Part shown: positions 45,221 to 55,714 of the stretch, piece by piece | How the letters are laid out: the number at the start of each line of letters is the position of its first letter | How positions within the stretch are numbered: position 1 is the stretch's first letter | Notes under the pieces: generated by a model | The model's database searches: none | Told to the model about the DNA's origin: nothing | The model's input: the letters and a program-made list of their open reading frames with translations, nothing else | Translations under genes and position numbers: made by a program | From: Notospermus geniculatus | Lineage: Eukaryota; Nemertea; Pilidiophora; Heteronemertea; Lineidae | Direction: 5' to 3' | DNA: 64,000 bases | NCBI GenBank assembly: GCA_002633025.1 | Contig: NMRB01002140.1 | Span: forward strand, 41,335-105,334

Positions 45221-45689
45221 GCACATTATGGAAAGACGTCATTAAACGGAAAGTGATAAGCCCTGACCAATGAAACTTGGTGTGCAGGCCATGCATTAAG
45301 TTGAGATAACATGTGTGCAGTTTGGTTGCTGTAGCCTGAAAATTAAAGTTTTTATTAACATGTTCATGGGTCTCATTTTTTTGGGTCACCCTGTATCATG
45401 TTTGGGCCCTTCACTTCGCGAAAAGACAGGGCTGGGTTGCACAAAACTCATGTTAGCGCTAACATGATGTTAGCGCTAACATCATGTTAAATGACGTAAA
45501 ATGACAATGGATTTTGACGTCATCTATACTATAAAAGACTAGGCCGATTTTTTGAGGAAAGTAAACGCGAAAACTACCGCCCGAAGGCCGTGACACTTGG
45601 TACCAACGGGAAGCGTGCGTTTCGGACAAGGTTTCTGGCGCCTTAGACGTTGAAAAAGTTTTGCGAAAGTGGTACTTTTAAGCGTTTTT

Positions 45690-46333
45690 AGCTCACCTGG
45701 AGTGAGCTTATGTCGTGGGTCTGCGTCCGTCGTCCGTCGTCGTCGTCCGTCGTCGTCCGTTAGCAGGGCACGTTTCGTAACCGCTGGAGCTATTGATCTG
45801 AAACTTGGTACATATATACCCCTAGGTCAAATGACCTATGACACCAAGTTTCGGTCCGATTCGACTCTTAGCTTGGCCACCAGGTGGCGGAAACCAAAAA
45901 CACAAAAAGTGCAATAACTCCTGAACTAATGACTGGATCACCTCCAAATTTTTATCATAGGTGAATCTAATGAGGGTACATTACATATATAACGGGTTTT
46001 TGATTTGACCTACTTTTCAAGGTCACAGAGGTCAAAGTTCAAACTTAGTCATTTGGTGGCACATTTCGTAACTGCTTGGGCTATTGACTTGAAACTTGGT
46101 ACATGTACACCCCTATCATGTTAGGTGACCTATGACACCACTTTTCGGTCCGATTCGATTCTCCGCTTGGCCAGCAGGTGGCCAAAACCAATGTTCTAAG
46201 TCCAGTAACTCCTGAACTGTAACTGGATTGTCTCCAAATTTTTATCAGGTGCATCTAATGAGGATACATGACCCTGGAACATTTTGATTTAACATTTGTC
46301 ATTTGTTTTTCTGGTACCTTCACCCAGGTGAGC
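45690..46333. repeat. Nested repeat with AGCTCACCTGG ends and GTCCGTCGTC array
   Basis: It begins AGCTCACCTGGAGTGAGC, followed by a run of CCGTCGT units, and ends CACCCAGGTGAGC, the inverse of its start. The core is an imperfect tandem of about 300 bp (TTTCGTAACCGCTGGAGC at 45774, TTTCGTAACTGCTTGGGC at 46065). Sequences of this type are abundant in marine invertebrate genomes. Confidence 0.65.
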
Positions 46334-46901
46334 ACATGGTCCATTGACCATTTCATTTGTTCGTTGCCGTGGTTTCCCTTCCGTGCCTATGACGTCATTC
46401 CACGGTGTCCACAGTGACGTCAGCAAACAGTGGCGTACGTAGGCCTACCTCACCGGTGATTGGCGCGCTGACGTCTTCCACGGTAACGTCAGCAAACAGT
46501 GACGTACGTAACCACACCAGTGATTGGCACGCACGTCATTTCACTTTGAACGACGGGTAACGACCAGATAACTGGCCGAGTTTGATTGGTGTGGGGCAGA
46601 GTGCGGGTCCGTAACAAAGACGGTTCCAGAATATCTCGGGAACCGGCCAAGCCGCCAACATATCGACAAACCGGCTACCATAGATTCTCAGCAATATGAT
46701 AGACAAACTCATGTAGGTTTGAATGTTAGATTCGATGCGCTTCTTCTGGAAATGTGCTCTAAAGTAGCAAAATTTTCACCAAATTTCAACTTCTGGCCAA
46801 ACTGCACCGGGAGAAGAACTGCCGAGTTATCGACAAACCGGCTAACTCCGAATGTCGATTACAGTTCATGGATTGAGCGTCATAACGTTTACGGGATCAC
46901 A

Positions 46902-47074
46902 GGTGTAACGTTTTTCAGTGTGGCCATTTCTCTGTGTGCCCCCATGTTCGGAACACACTGGGAAACAGGCTTCACTGTTTCTCTGTGTGTCGCCCATTGT
47001 CAAATCGCCGCTTATTCCGTCAATCTATTGTAATGTGACAGTGGCACACGGGCCTCACTGCAAAACGTTGCGCC
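46902..47074. mobile_element. GGTGTAACG family MITE, copy nested in the 2-kb element
   Basis: About 173 bp, in opposite orientation to the copy at 4626. Ends GGTGTAACGTTTTTCAGTG and CACTGCAAAACGTTGCGCC. Confidence 0.75.
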
Positions 47075-47083
47075 GGTCATGCC

Positions 47084-47245
47084 GGTGTGTCGTAGAATGT
47101 CATGCTCCCCGATATGAGATGCCCCACAACAATAGATTCTGACGGAATAAGGGTCAGCCGGGCACTGACAAACAGAACTTCTGTTACCAGATGTCCCCTG
47201 AACAAAAGAAGTGGGCATCTGATATCGGGGGCATTACATGACACC
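47084..47245. mobile_element. MITE related to 12746, nested in the 2-kb element
   Basis: GTAGAATGTCATGCTCCCCG to GGCATTACATGACACC; shares TTCTGACGGAATAAGGGTCA with the two copies above. Confidence 0.7.
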
Positions 47246-47927
47246 GGAACCACTGGACAACACTCCACGTGACCGAAGTGTAGAGTACCACCGTAGTTAA
47301 CGGGACTGACATTCTGGAACCGAACCACCCCGCGCTTCAAGACCCGTCATTTGACGGGTACTTTGCTAGTCTAACATAAAAGTTAGCGCTAACACCATGT
47401 TAGCGCTAACATGAGTTTTGTGCAACCGGCCCCAGATCTGTTACGTGTACACACAACACGTAGATGTATCCCTCATATCACAATCCTCTCTCTCGTACAT
47501 CGGCTACAGCAAGGTCTTCACTTGTCCAGGCTGTATTATGATGAAAATACTTCACTCGTTTGTAGATGTTTATATTGCAGTGCTAGACTTCTGTCATGTC
47601 TGTGCTGTATCGAGAGCTGACCCCCCCCCCCCCCNNGACCCCCCCCCCCCCCCAGGACCTGACCGCGTGACAGAAAACGCCTTTAGAATATTAGACATTG
47701 TATACATGTATATACATAAGTAATTTTTTTAAAAAGACAGGTTTTTAAAAACGCCGTGACTATTTGCACAGCAAGTTGCTGTGAAAATAGTAGTTCTCGC
47801 ACTGCTTATAGGCCTACAGCAGATTCTAACCAATGAGAACGCGAGGTTCATAATAAAGGATGCATTACGATAATTTATGCGCGGGGCGTATTAAACAACG
47901 AAGTGATTATTAACACGCCTAATCTTC

Positions 47928-48005
47928 AGTCAGCTGACTGGCGCAGTGGAAAGATGGAGTGGACTGTAACCCAAAGGTCGCGGGTTCGATTCCCGGTAGG
48001 CCTTT
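47928..48005 (+). repeat. tRNA-like sequence with Pol III-type terminator
   Basis: A box TGGCGCAGTGGAAAG, anticodon region GGACTGTAACCC (reminiscent of tRNA-Tyr), B box GGTTCGATTCCC, and TTTTT directly after. The anticodon loop is 8 nt and the acceptor stem is weak, so it is more likely a SINE or pseudo-tRNA than a working tRNA. Confidence 0.5.
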
Positions 48006-48734
48006 TTAGTTTTTTTTTCTTACTTTCTTTTTCTTTTCTCTTTTTCTTTCTTTTTCTTTTCTCTTTTTCTTTTATTGTTCTGACTCTTTGAATTTCTACA
48101 TGGAATAGTTGGTTAATTAATCCTTTCTTAGTGGTGACACTGATAAATACGGCTACAACTTGGGAAGATCCCCGGGGAAGATCACACCCTGATATTCGGA
48201 CTCATCCCCTACTCTGACTCACAACCTCAGAGGAATTAGCTACCCTACTGACGCTAACCGACAGAATGCGTAACATACATGTATACATGTAGGTCTGGTG
48301 TCTAAGATCATATTATGCTAATTTTCGGTCAAAATGTGCATGAAAAGCACGTTTTTCCCGACCCTCTGGGGGGGGCACTTGGCCCCTGCCCCCTCCAGCA
48401 ACATCTCTGGTTGTGATGACAAATGTTTGCCAAGAGCTCCCTGGGCTGAGTCCACGTAGGGGACGTAACCTCACCATGCACTTGCACAGAATCAAATGTT
48501 ATACTGAGATCGAAATAGGCCGAAGTAGCATTCGTTCCAAGCTGGTACCCTGCAAGTGGCCAATGTATGGCTCATTTTGCCGAATTCTAGAATTTCGCTG
48601 TGAAAATATCATCTTTTCCTAATTTACACTGCAAAATGTGGGCGGGGATGCTTATGAATATCGAATACGTACTTGCTGTGTAAATAAGAATTCACTGCTT
48701 AGTTATACAACATGCTGTGCAAATAGCACTGGCC

Positions 48735-48935
48735 TTTTAAAAATAAACTTTTTTAAAATCCGTTTTTTAAAAAAACAACTTTTAAAAAAGAAACTTGTTT
48801 TTAAAAAAGATTTAAAAAATCTATTTAAAAACTACTTTCTGTTTGCAAAAAGGAAAAAATTTAAAAAACAAGTTTTTTGTATTGTAAAATAACTTGTTTT
48901 TTCCAGATTTTGTAAATAAAGTTTTTTCAAAATAA
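48735..48935. repeat. TTTTTAAAAA-rich low-complexity block, copy 1
   Basis: Alternating T and A runs broken by ACTT and CTTG. The same block lies at 63450-63660. Confidence 0.8.
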
Positions 48936-49124
48936 CCATATAGTTTTCATAAAAAGAAACATAATCTAAAAACAGGTTTATTTGATTAAATGAACAAACG
49001 GCTTGCCATAAATCATCGCGTGATTTGGACTTAAACGTGTGTAACTTCACTGAATGCACACACTTCCACCATGCATTTAACGAAATTACATGCGTCTAAA
49101 GCCCCCGTCACATATCGAGAAAAA

Positions 49125-49250
49125 TTTATTTTTCTGCGGAGAAAAGTTTATTTCCGCGGAGAAAAGTGTAATTCCGCGGAGAAAGTTGATTTCCACGAGA
49201 GAAAAGTGTTTTTCCAAGAAATAAAGTCACTTCCACAGAGAAAAGTTTAC
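49125..49250. repeat. TTCCGCGGAGAAAAGT tandem, first array
   Basis: About 17-bp units (TTTCCGCGGAGAAAAGT) with variants TTTCCACGAGAGAAAAGT. It is preceded by CTAAAGCCCCCGTCACATAT, which looks like the MITE end at 10393. A second array is at 49972-50046 in the same orientation. Confidence 0.8.
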
Positions 49251-49971
49251 CAGCAATAGCGGGCCTGGCCTCTAACACGCAGTGCGCATGTGTGAAATAA
49301 TCAACCACGAGAGAACTGGCAAAATGTATAGGACCGATAGCGAAAGTGGGATTGTCAGGGGCGCACGCCAAATACGTCATCTCCCGACTTCTTGGCTGAT
49401 AGTCTGCATATTAAGGCATCACCAGGTCAAAATTCATGGTATTTGGATGAAATTTTTTCGCGTCCATGCCCAGGTTGAAAATATGCTGTGCTAAGTAAAA
49501 TATCCTAATGTAAATTAGAGGAAAATCAGTGTTTGGGCCAAGTTCAAGTGCTCCCTGCTCGTAATTGGGGCTGTGTATTTTAGTTCCCGACTTCTGACAT
49601 AAATATTGACACTTTAGACTATAAATTCTGAAAATTTCAGCAGGATTGGACGACTTTCACTCGTGTCCACATGGGGGTTGAAAGCATTGGGTAAACTGGG
49701 TGTTGAAAACCACAAAAACAGGAAAATTCGGAATTTGCAACCTAAATGTAAAAAGTGACATACATGTATACAAATTATTTAGGTCTGCCAAAAGAAGATG
49801 ATTTAGCACTTTTCAGAAAATTTAATCCTTTGACACGCGGAAAACATCAAAATGAAACTTTATCATTACAAATGTACAGTGGTGAGAGGACTCACTGGAC
49901 GTCACGCTTGATTCCGAAACAATGGGAACAGTGGCGCGCCTAACGGGAGGGTTTTCCTGTTATTGCTGGTA

Positions 49972-50046
49972 GTTCCGCGGAGAAAAGTTTTTTTCCGCGG
50001 AGAAATGTCATTTCCATGCAGAAAAGTTTACTTCCACTGAGAAAAG
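49972..50046. repeat. TTCCGCGGAGAAAAGT tandem, second array
   Basis: Four or five units. The stretch between the two arrays (49251-49971) holds no gene I can support. Confidence 0.75.
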
Positions 50047-51167
50047 TACGAAACAAAATAAAAAAAATAAAAAGTAAATGTCTCTCTTATGTGGGTCAGG
50101 GTTGTTTCGTGACTGTTTCCAAGGTTTCACTCTTTCGAAGCCTTATCACGCACCATTTCTTTCTGCGCCCTGTACATCACCAGAAACGTCCAATGTCTGT
50201 CGGGGTTTGTGTGCATGATTAGTTCGGCTGTATCAAAACAGGAAAACGAGGAAATAACAAAACGAATTGATCGACTACTTTGCGCTAAGATGATTTGCTG
50301 ACTGTATCCTCAGAAACAGGTCATAGGTGTCAAGTGGGTTTATACAGACATTCCTATGTCATGTACACGTACTATACTGTGAGCGTGGTGATCTAGGTAC
50401 AATTCAGCCCCTACTTAGCTTGTCACCTGAAGTAGTGAACTTTACTGGTTCTGTAGTGCCTGATTGGACTAGGAAGACTTATCACGGATCCTTAATACGT
50501 ACCGGTATACGGATAGAAATGTGTACAAATTTTGTCCTGTTTTGAACAGAATTTTATCCGTATACATAAGGCCCCGATTACATAAAGTATACGGTACCGG
50601 TATACGAAATCGACGGTTGAGAATGGCTTCACGGTCCCGAATCCTTTGTGTGGCCATTGTTAACAGGCGAGGACACTGCACCATTGTAAGAGCTCACCCT
50701 GGTGAGCTAAAACAGTGTATGGATATTGTGGAGTTGGTACAAAGAGATCAGAACCGATCATTTATCATGTATGGGCTTTTGATAAGTGACGCGTGGCACA
50801 CTGCGTTGCTTTGAAGTACCAGTACGTTGTTTTAGGACCAACTTCAGTTGGATGGAGAATTTCGATTTGTCATTTCTGTTTTGACACAGCCGATTAGTTC
50901 ATATTCAGACCTTCTCGTTCGACAAGTGGTCTGAACCAAATCAGCTATCCCTGCCGGGAAATGTGATTCCCCGTATCACTATCCTCTCTTATCTATTTTG
51001 GTACTACTAATGATCAGCATCTCTGCAGGCGTAGGCTATTTGTTCCACTGATGGAATTTGGATTCCACAACACAAAACCGGGGAATATGACCTGATTTCA
51101 ATACTGCATTGATGACTGCTAAGTAACCTCAACCTGAAAACTGGCAGTGACTTCATCAATGCTCCAG

Positions 51168-51500
51168 AGCTAGACATTTGAACTGGGCATGTGCAGTGTC
51201 GTTCCCGCCAAATCCAATGCTTGGTTTTCAAGATGCCATTATTATCTTGGCCTGTGATATATTTACTTCACACATGTGACCTTCCCAGTCTAGTTGCATG
51301 ACCGACTTCAGAACAGAAGTCAACTGAGTGTCATACTTTGGGGAAGTGTCGCTCCCACCAGCTCTTTTTTTCTCGATTTTTCATTACTTTCGGATACTAG
51401 TCTACATTTTCTCGACGCAGTTCTTCGTGTATGTTGTAAGGTGAAGGACAAGATCAATATGCCCGGCCAATATGTCCAGTGAAGAACGGTTCTGTAAGCC
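51168..51500. repeat. About 330-bp repeat, copy 1
   Basis: Shares AACTGGGCATGTGCA, TTCCCGCCAAATC, GTGATATATTTA and CTCGATTTTTCAT in order with 52625-52950. Confidence 0.7.
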
Positions 51501-52242
51501 TATGCTTTCCCGCCATTTTTGCATGTAGATTAGAGTTTCAGGTATTAACCCTTTATATCAAAACATATTCCTGTGCTGTCATTTATAGTTGTGCATGGTT
51601 GTTTAATTCACATTTTTTATTTTTAGTTGTATATTTTGTGGACAATTTTCTGTGATTGCATCCTGTCTCGTGTCATTTAATTTTGTTCAACTGACTTTCT
51701 TGTCATCTGCCGTGGTCATCTGTAGGCATATATTATAAGGCGAAGATCTTGTGTTTGCCATTCCCTTCATTAATGAACTTTAATGAGACAGTGAAAGTTC
51801 TTCGAACGGGCAGACACAACGTGACATGCATGTGAGAAAGGTTTAGGTACCGGTATAATGTTTTTGAGCATGTGAAACTGTGTGATTTGCGTGATCTTGT
51901 ATTTTGAACCAGCTTTTGAAGTGGAGACATTTCGCACCCTATACTATAGGAATTCAATTATCCGTTTCTGTTGGGATGTTTGTAGGACATTTTTTTCATT
52001 CTGGTATAGATTTTTGTGTCAAGAATGGCACCTCCATTTGTTTTCATGTAAGACAATTGAATTTTTTTTAGAAAATTCCCTTTGTTTCCACAAGGCTTCC
52101 TACTTTTCGTATCTATCCCTCATGTATGGCTTTAATTTGACTCCATTCCGGTGTATTCCAAAAACCCAGTGAAAAAAGCCTGAGAAAATTTCAATCCACA
52201 TTGCATTGACAATGATTGAACAGTAGCTGAAGATGTAGGACG

Positions 52243-52562
52243 CAATGGGCCGAATTCATAAAAACTAGCATTTGCGTTTTCTGGGCTTTTTCTTGAAGAG
52301 ATATTTATAAAATTTCGCTTTTGCTTCACAGAACAAGCAACTCCCTATAAGAATTAGCAGAAGCTTTGTCTTGCAAGCATTAGCTTCATCAGAAAGAAAA
52401 TCTTGCTTGGCTTCATAAGAAACGGTCATTAGGTTAAGCAGTTGATTTTGAATATGTTTGTGAGCAAATTCTTTGGCTTGTGCTTCTCCTTGCCAAGCAA
52501 AAGCTTGGCCTTGGGGCTTTGGCTTGTAAGCTTTTGCTACGTTTTATAAATTCGGCCCATTG
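52243..52562. mobile_element. 320-bp MITE with CAATGGGCCGAATT ends
   Basis: Left CAATGGGCCGAATTCATAAA, right (inverted) CAATGGGCCGAATTTATAAA. The interior has repeated AAGC-rich words. Confidence 0.82.
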
Positions 52563-52624
52563 TTTTTCCCGCCAAACCGGGCGTTAACATCAACATGACA
52601 ACTCCCCTGGAAGAGCATTTCATC

Positions 52625-52950
52625 CATGCTCCGGCATGTGTCCGGTGCTAGATATTTGAACTGGGCATGTGCACAGCATCATTCCCGCCAAATCAAAGGT
52701 TTTGTCAAAAGATGCCTTTATCTTGCCGGTGATATATTTAGTTCACATGTATGACCTTCTCCTCAAAAAGAAGTGCCAGTAAAAAAGAAGTCTATCGAGT
52801 GGTGGCTTGGGATGTGTCACTCTCACCAGTTCACCTTTTGCTCGATTTTTCATGCCTCTCGGATACTATTTTCACCTGTCATGCCTGTACTGAACCAACG
52901 AATATGTAAGCCGATGATTTCCCGCCATTTTTGCATGTACTACATCACGA
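52625..52950. repeat. About 330-bp repeat, copy 2
   Basis: Diverged direct copy of 51168-51500, including CCCGCCATTTTTGCATGTA at its end. Confidence 0.7.
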
Positions 52951-53197
52951 TCTCCATCCCCGACTCCCATAAGTAACCATTCGCCCCTTATACTCATTGC
53001 CATAGTAGTGGCTTGGACATGACTTGCGATGTGAGAAGGGCCAAAGAGATTGTTTGTCTGAAGTGGACAAAGCGCTTGTAAAATAATGTAATCTGCCGCG
53101 GCTAAATCATAATACATGTTGGCCTAAACCAAGTTGGCAATTTTGTGCAACACAAATGCACGGGAAGAAGATAAGCTCGTTTTGAAGCGATGGAGTT

Positions 53198-53321
53198 TGA
53201 GATCAGCGACTTATCACAGATCCTTATATGTATACGGATAGAATTCTGTACAGAGGACAAATTTAAGTGTACATTTCGATCAGTATACGTACAAGGATCC
53301 GTGATAAGTCACTGATCTCAA
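53198..53321. mobile_element. 124-bp MITE with TTGAGATCAG ends
   Basis: Left TTGAGATCAGCGACTTATCA, right (inverted) TTGAGATCAGTGACTTATCA, then GGATCCTT..GTATAC. A partial relative (GACTTATCACGGATCCTTAA) is at 50476. Confidence 0.8.
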
Positions 53322-54812
53322 GCTCCCTATTGGCAGGTATAGAACGCGTTTTTCAACGTAGTTGTCTGCTCGGTAAAACTGTTACCACATACATGTAGAC
53401 ACAACCGGACCAGCCTGTCACCCACATAAATAAATCAATTGCCTCTGCCCTGCATGGCTGACCCAAATACCGCGATATGAGGAACCCGTACACACAAGCT
53501 GGAATAGAGATTTTCTTTTGCCAGTAAAAATAAAATTTTGAGCCAATAAGTCTGGACCCACATAAAACCCTGCTAGGCTTAGTTGCCTGCTAAATTGCCT
53601 AGTTTGTACAGGCCAATGTACACAACTAGCAGCCAAGTAGCTAGCAAGGCTTTATGAATACGGGCCCTGGTCATCAGGTCAGTATTAATGTAAAGAAAGA
53701 AGCTCTGTGTGTACTTTTTCACATACATTTTCAATTAGCTCAAGCTGAAGTCGACACATGCCACATGTTTTTTTATAACATGAGAAAAAAGGAAAAATTG
53801 GGCAAAAATGGAGAAAAGTACATGTTTTTTTACAAAATCAGAAAAACAACGAACAATTGATAATATGTATTTGAAAAATGAAAAATTGGGCAAAAAGAGA
53901 GAAAAGTAAACTATTGTGATAATGAATCTCATCATTAGCAACAACGTCAAATCCAGGTTTCCAAACCTTTCCCACTTACAGTTTTTTGAGAAAAACTGAC
54001 TTTGGCAGTGACTCTTGGGTGGGCTAGAGTGGGTTAATCTCAGACACTAGATGTGCCTTCATAATCATGACAATGGACTTTTACTTCTTTTATACCAGCA
54101 AAAATGTCATAATTTCACCACATTTGGGTTTTGAGACCAATATTATCCTCGTCAGCTGTTTCATCCCTGCTATAAACTGACTCCTGCCCTAGATTTCTAG
54201 ATTTGCGGGTTGAGTTGTGCCAAAAAATAAATTCAGCAAAATCAAATAGGATAAAAGATCCTCGTTATTGTTCATGTCTCAGAGTGCAGGAACATGACCT
54301 CAAATCGCATATCAGAGCTTCTAATTTTCACTATTTTTCTGGCGGATGTCCCCCACACCCCTCCTTGCAAAACCTGGCCGCTTCACCGCCGGTAGGCGTA
54401 GACCACGGCTGTCGAACTCATCTACATGTATATGCCCCTCCCGCGCGAAAAAGAACAAGCCTCGACCACGACCAGGGCTATACGCAGCCGCCGATATGCA
54501 TTGTTCGCTGGCCGAAGTACACCTCTTGTTGTACCAAGAGGAGTTATGCAATTATCCTGCTTGTGGTGGTAGAAATGTACCTGCAAGACTATTCATAGCT
54601 TCAGGGAAAGCAAGCGTAAAACACCGGTTATTTCGGGAAGTTGTGTGTTTCTCTATGGTTTAGCCTGATTAGAGTTTCTCAGGGAATGTTAAACAAAATT
54701 TCTCGCGTGCCAGGCCTGATCTGCGAGAGCCATCGTCATTGCACTTGGAGTGAACTTGGTCTATATTGAGCGACAAAGCTTTATAACATTGTTTCAGAAA
54801 AGATGTTATACC

Positions 54813-54979
54813 GGTGTAACGTTTTTGAGCGTTCCTCATCTGTGAGTGTTCCCCTGCTATTGTCTGACGGAATAAGCCGACTCGACAATGGAGGACACAC
54901 AGAGAAACGTGTCGATCTACCTGCCAGTATTTCCAGAACAACAGGGGAACACTGACACACGGAAACACTGAAAAAGTTC
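54813..54979. mobile_element. GGTGTAACG family MITE, copy
   Basis: About 167 bp, very close to the copy at 4626 over the full length, including CGACAATGGAGGACACA and CACTGACACACGGAAACACT. Confidence 0.85.
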
Positions 54980-55499
54980 ACTTGTACTTCCCGATTGTTG
55001 CTTGCTTGCCAAAAAAAGCAAAAAATCAGGTTCAGAATATATTATATCGTAATGGTTTTTCTAATAATCAAATGTCAATTAAGCACGGTAGGCCTATCTG
55101 TACAAAGGTGCCTACCGGGCGCGGAAATTTAAAAATAACCGCGGAAATTCCGGAACCGCATTTTGGGAAAACCCATGGTCATTCCATTCATTGTTTCAAG
55201 GATGTTTAGTCTCAAACTCGCTAGCCCAGTGTTACGGCGTTCCGCGTTTTCGGTTTGCTCCACTTGTACCACTGGCTTCAAACGCCCTCATCACTTCTGC
55301 TCGGAATGAGCAGAATGAAGAAAAACTGATCTACAGCCAGTTTTCCACCCTAATAAAATCATAATCGTACTGTCAAGGTTAGAAGTGTACCAAAACACCA
55401 AGCACACCATGATTTTTAAACATTTGTTCATTATTTTGTGTTGCACTATTTTGCGGCGGATTACACGTATGGCGGTGCTTCGGTTCGGCCGTTCCGGCA

Positions 55500-55714
55500 G
55501 AAATAGTTTCTATTTTAGAAGCAACCAAATCGATGGACCAATCAGCTTCGTCGAATTTGATCACATGATTTTGTGAGTGTAAACATAACCACGTGCAACA
55601 AGGAGGCAGCCATCTTAAATGACGTCATTCCTACGCGAAAAGAAGTACTGGGCACTGACGTTTGAAGGCAGAGTCAGTAAGGTGTAACCGTCTGACCTCT
55701 GCGTTGGAGATTGG
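55500..55714. repeat. Dispersed 215-bp repeat, copy 2
   Basis: Near-identical partner of 16886-17100 in the same orientation. Confidence 0.85.

Larger units (their letters stand above)
43745..45393 (+). mobile_element. Mariner/IS630-type element with 300-bp inverted repeats
   Basis: The element is flanked by TA on both sides. The ends read CAGAGTGACCCCCAAAAAAT and, on the other strand, CAGGGTGACCCAAAAAAATG. The inverted repeats run 43745-44044 and 45094-45393 and are nearly identical. The related sequence at about 63144 has a single TA and no insertion, giving an empty site. Between the repeats are a transposase fragment, a cluster of TGACGTCA words, and an AT-rich part. The right repeat encodes the transposase C terminus, so the left repeat looks like an inverted copy of the 3' end. 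Confidence 0.9.
45430..47432. mobile_element. 2.0-kb non-autonomous DNA transposon with palindromic TIRs
   Basis: The left end is GGCTGGGTTGCACAAAACTC, and the right end read inverted is GGGCCGGTTGCACAAAACTC. Both continue into two copies of the palindrome TGTTAGCGCTAACA. CAG flanks both ends, and the partial second copy of the locus at about 63180 reads through with one CAG. No transposase is seen. The superfamily is uncertain. Inside are a nested GTCCGTCGTC repeat, a duplicated TGACGTCA-rich stretch (46380-46530), and two smaller MITEs (46902-47074, 47084-47245). Confidence 0.8.
47433..49260. repeat. Downstream flank shared with 63180-64000
   Basis: CAGATCTG..ACGTGTACACACAACACG, the C-run at 47622, the TTTTTAAAAA-rich block (48735-48935) and the GCGGAGAAAAGT units follow in the same order near the right edge of the window. 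About 1 kb present here (47735-48730, including the tRNA-like repeat) is missing there. No gene is seen. Confidence 0.8.

Noticed and set aside
47929-48000. Functional tRNA-Tyr
   Set aside because: The anticodon loop is 8 nt and the acceptor stem does not pair. Kept only as a tRNA-derived repeat.
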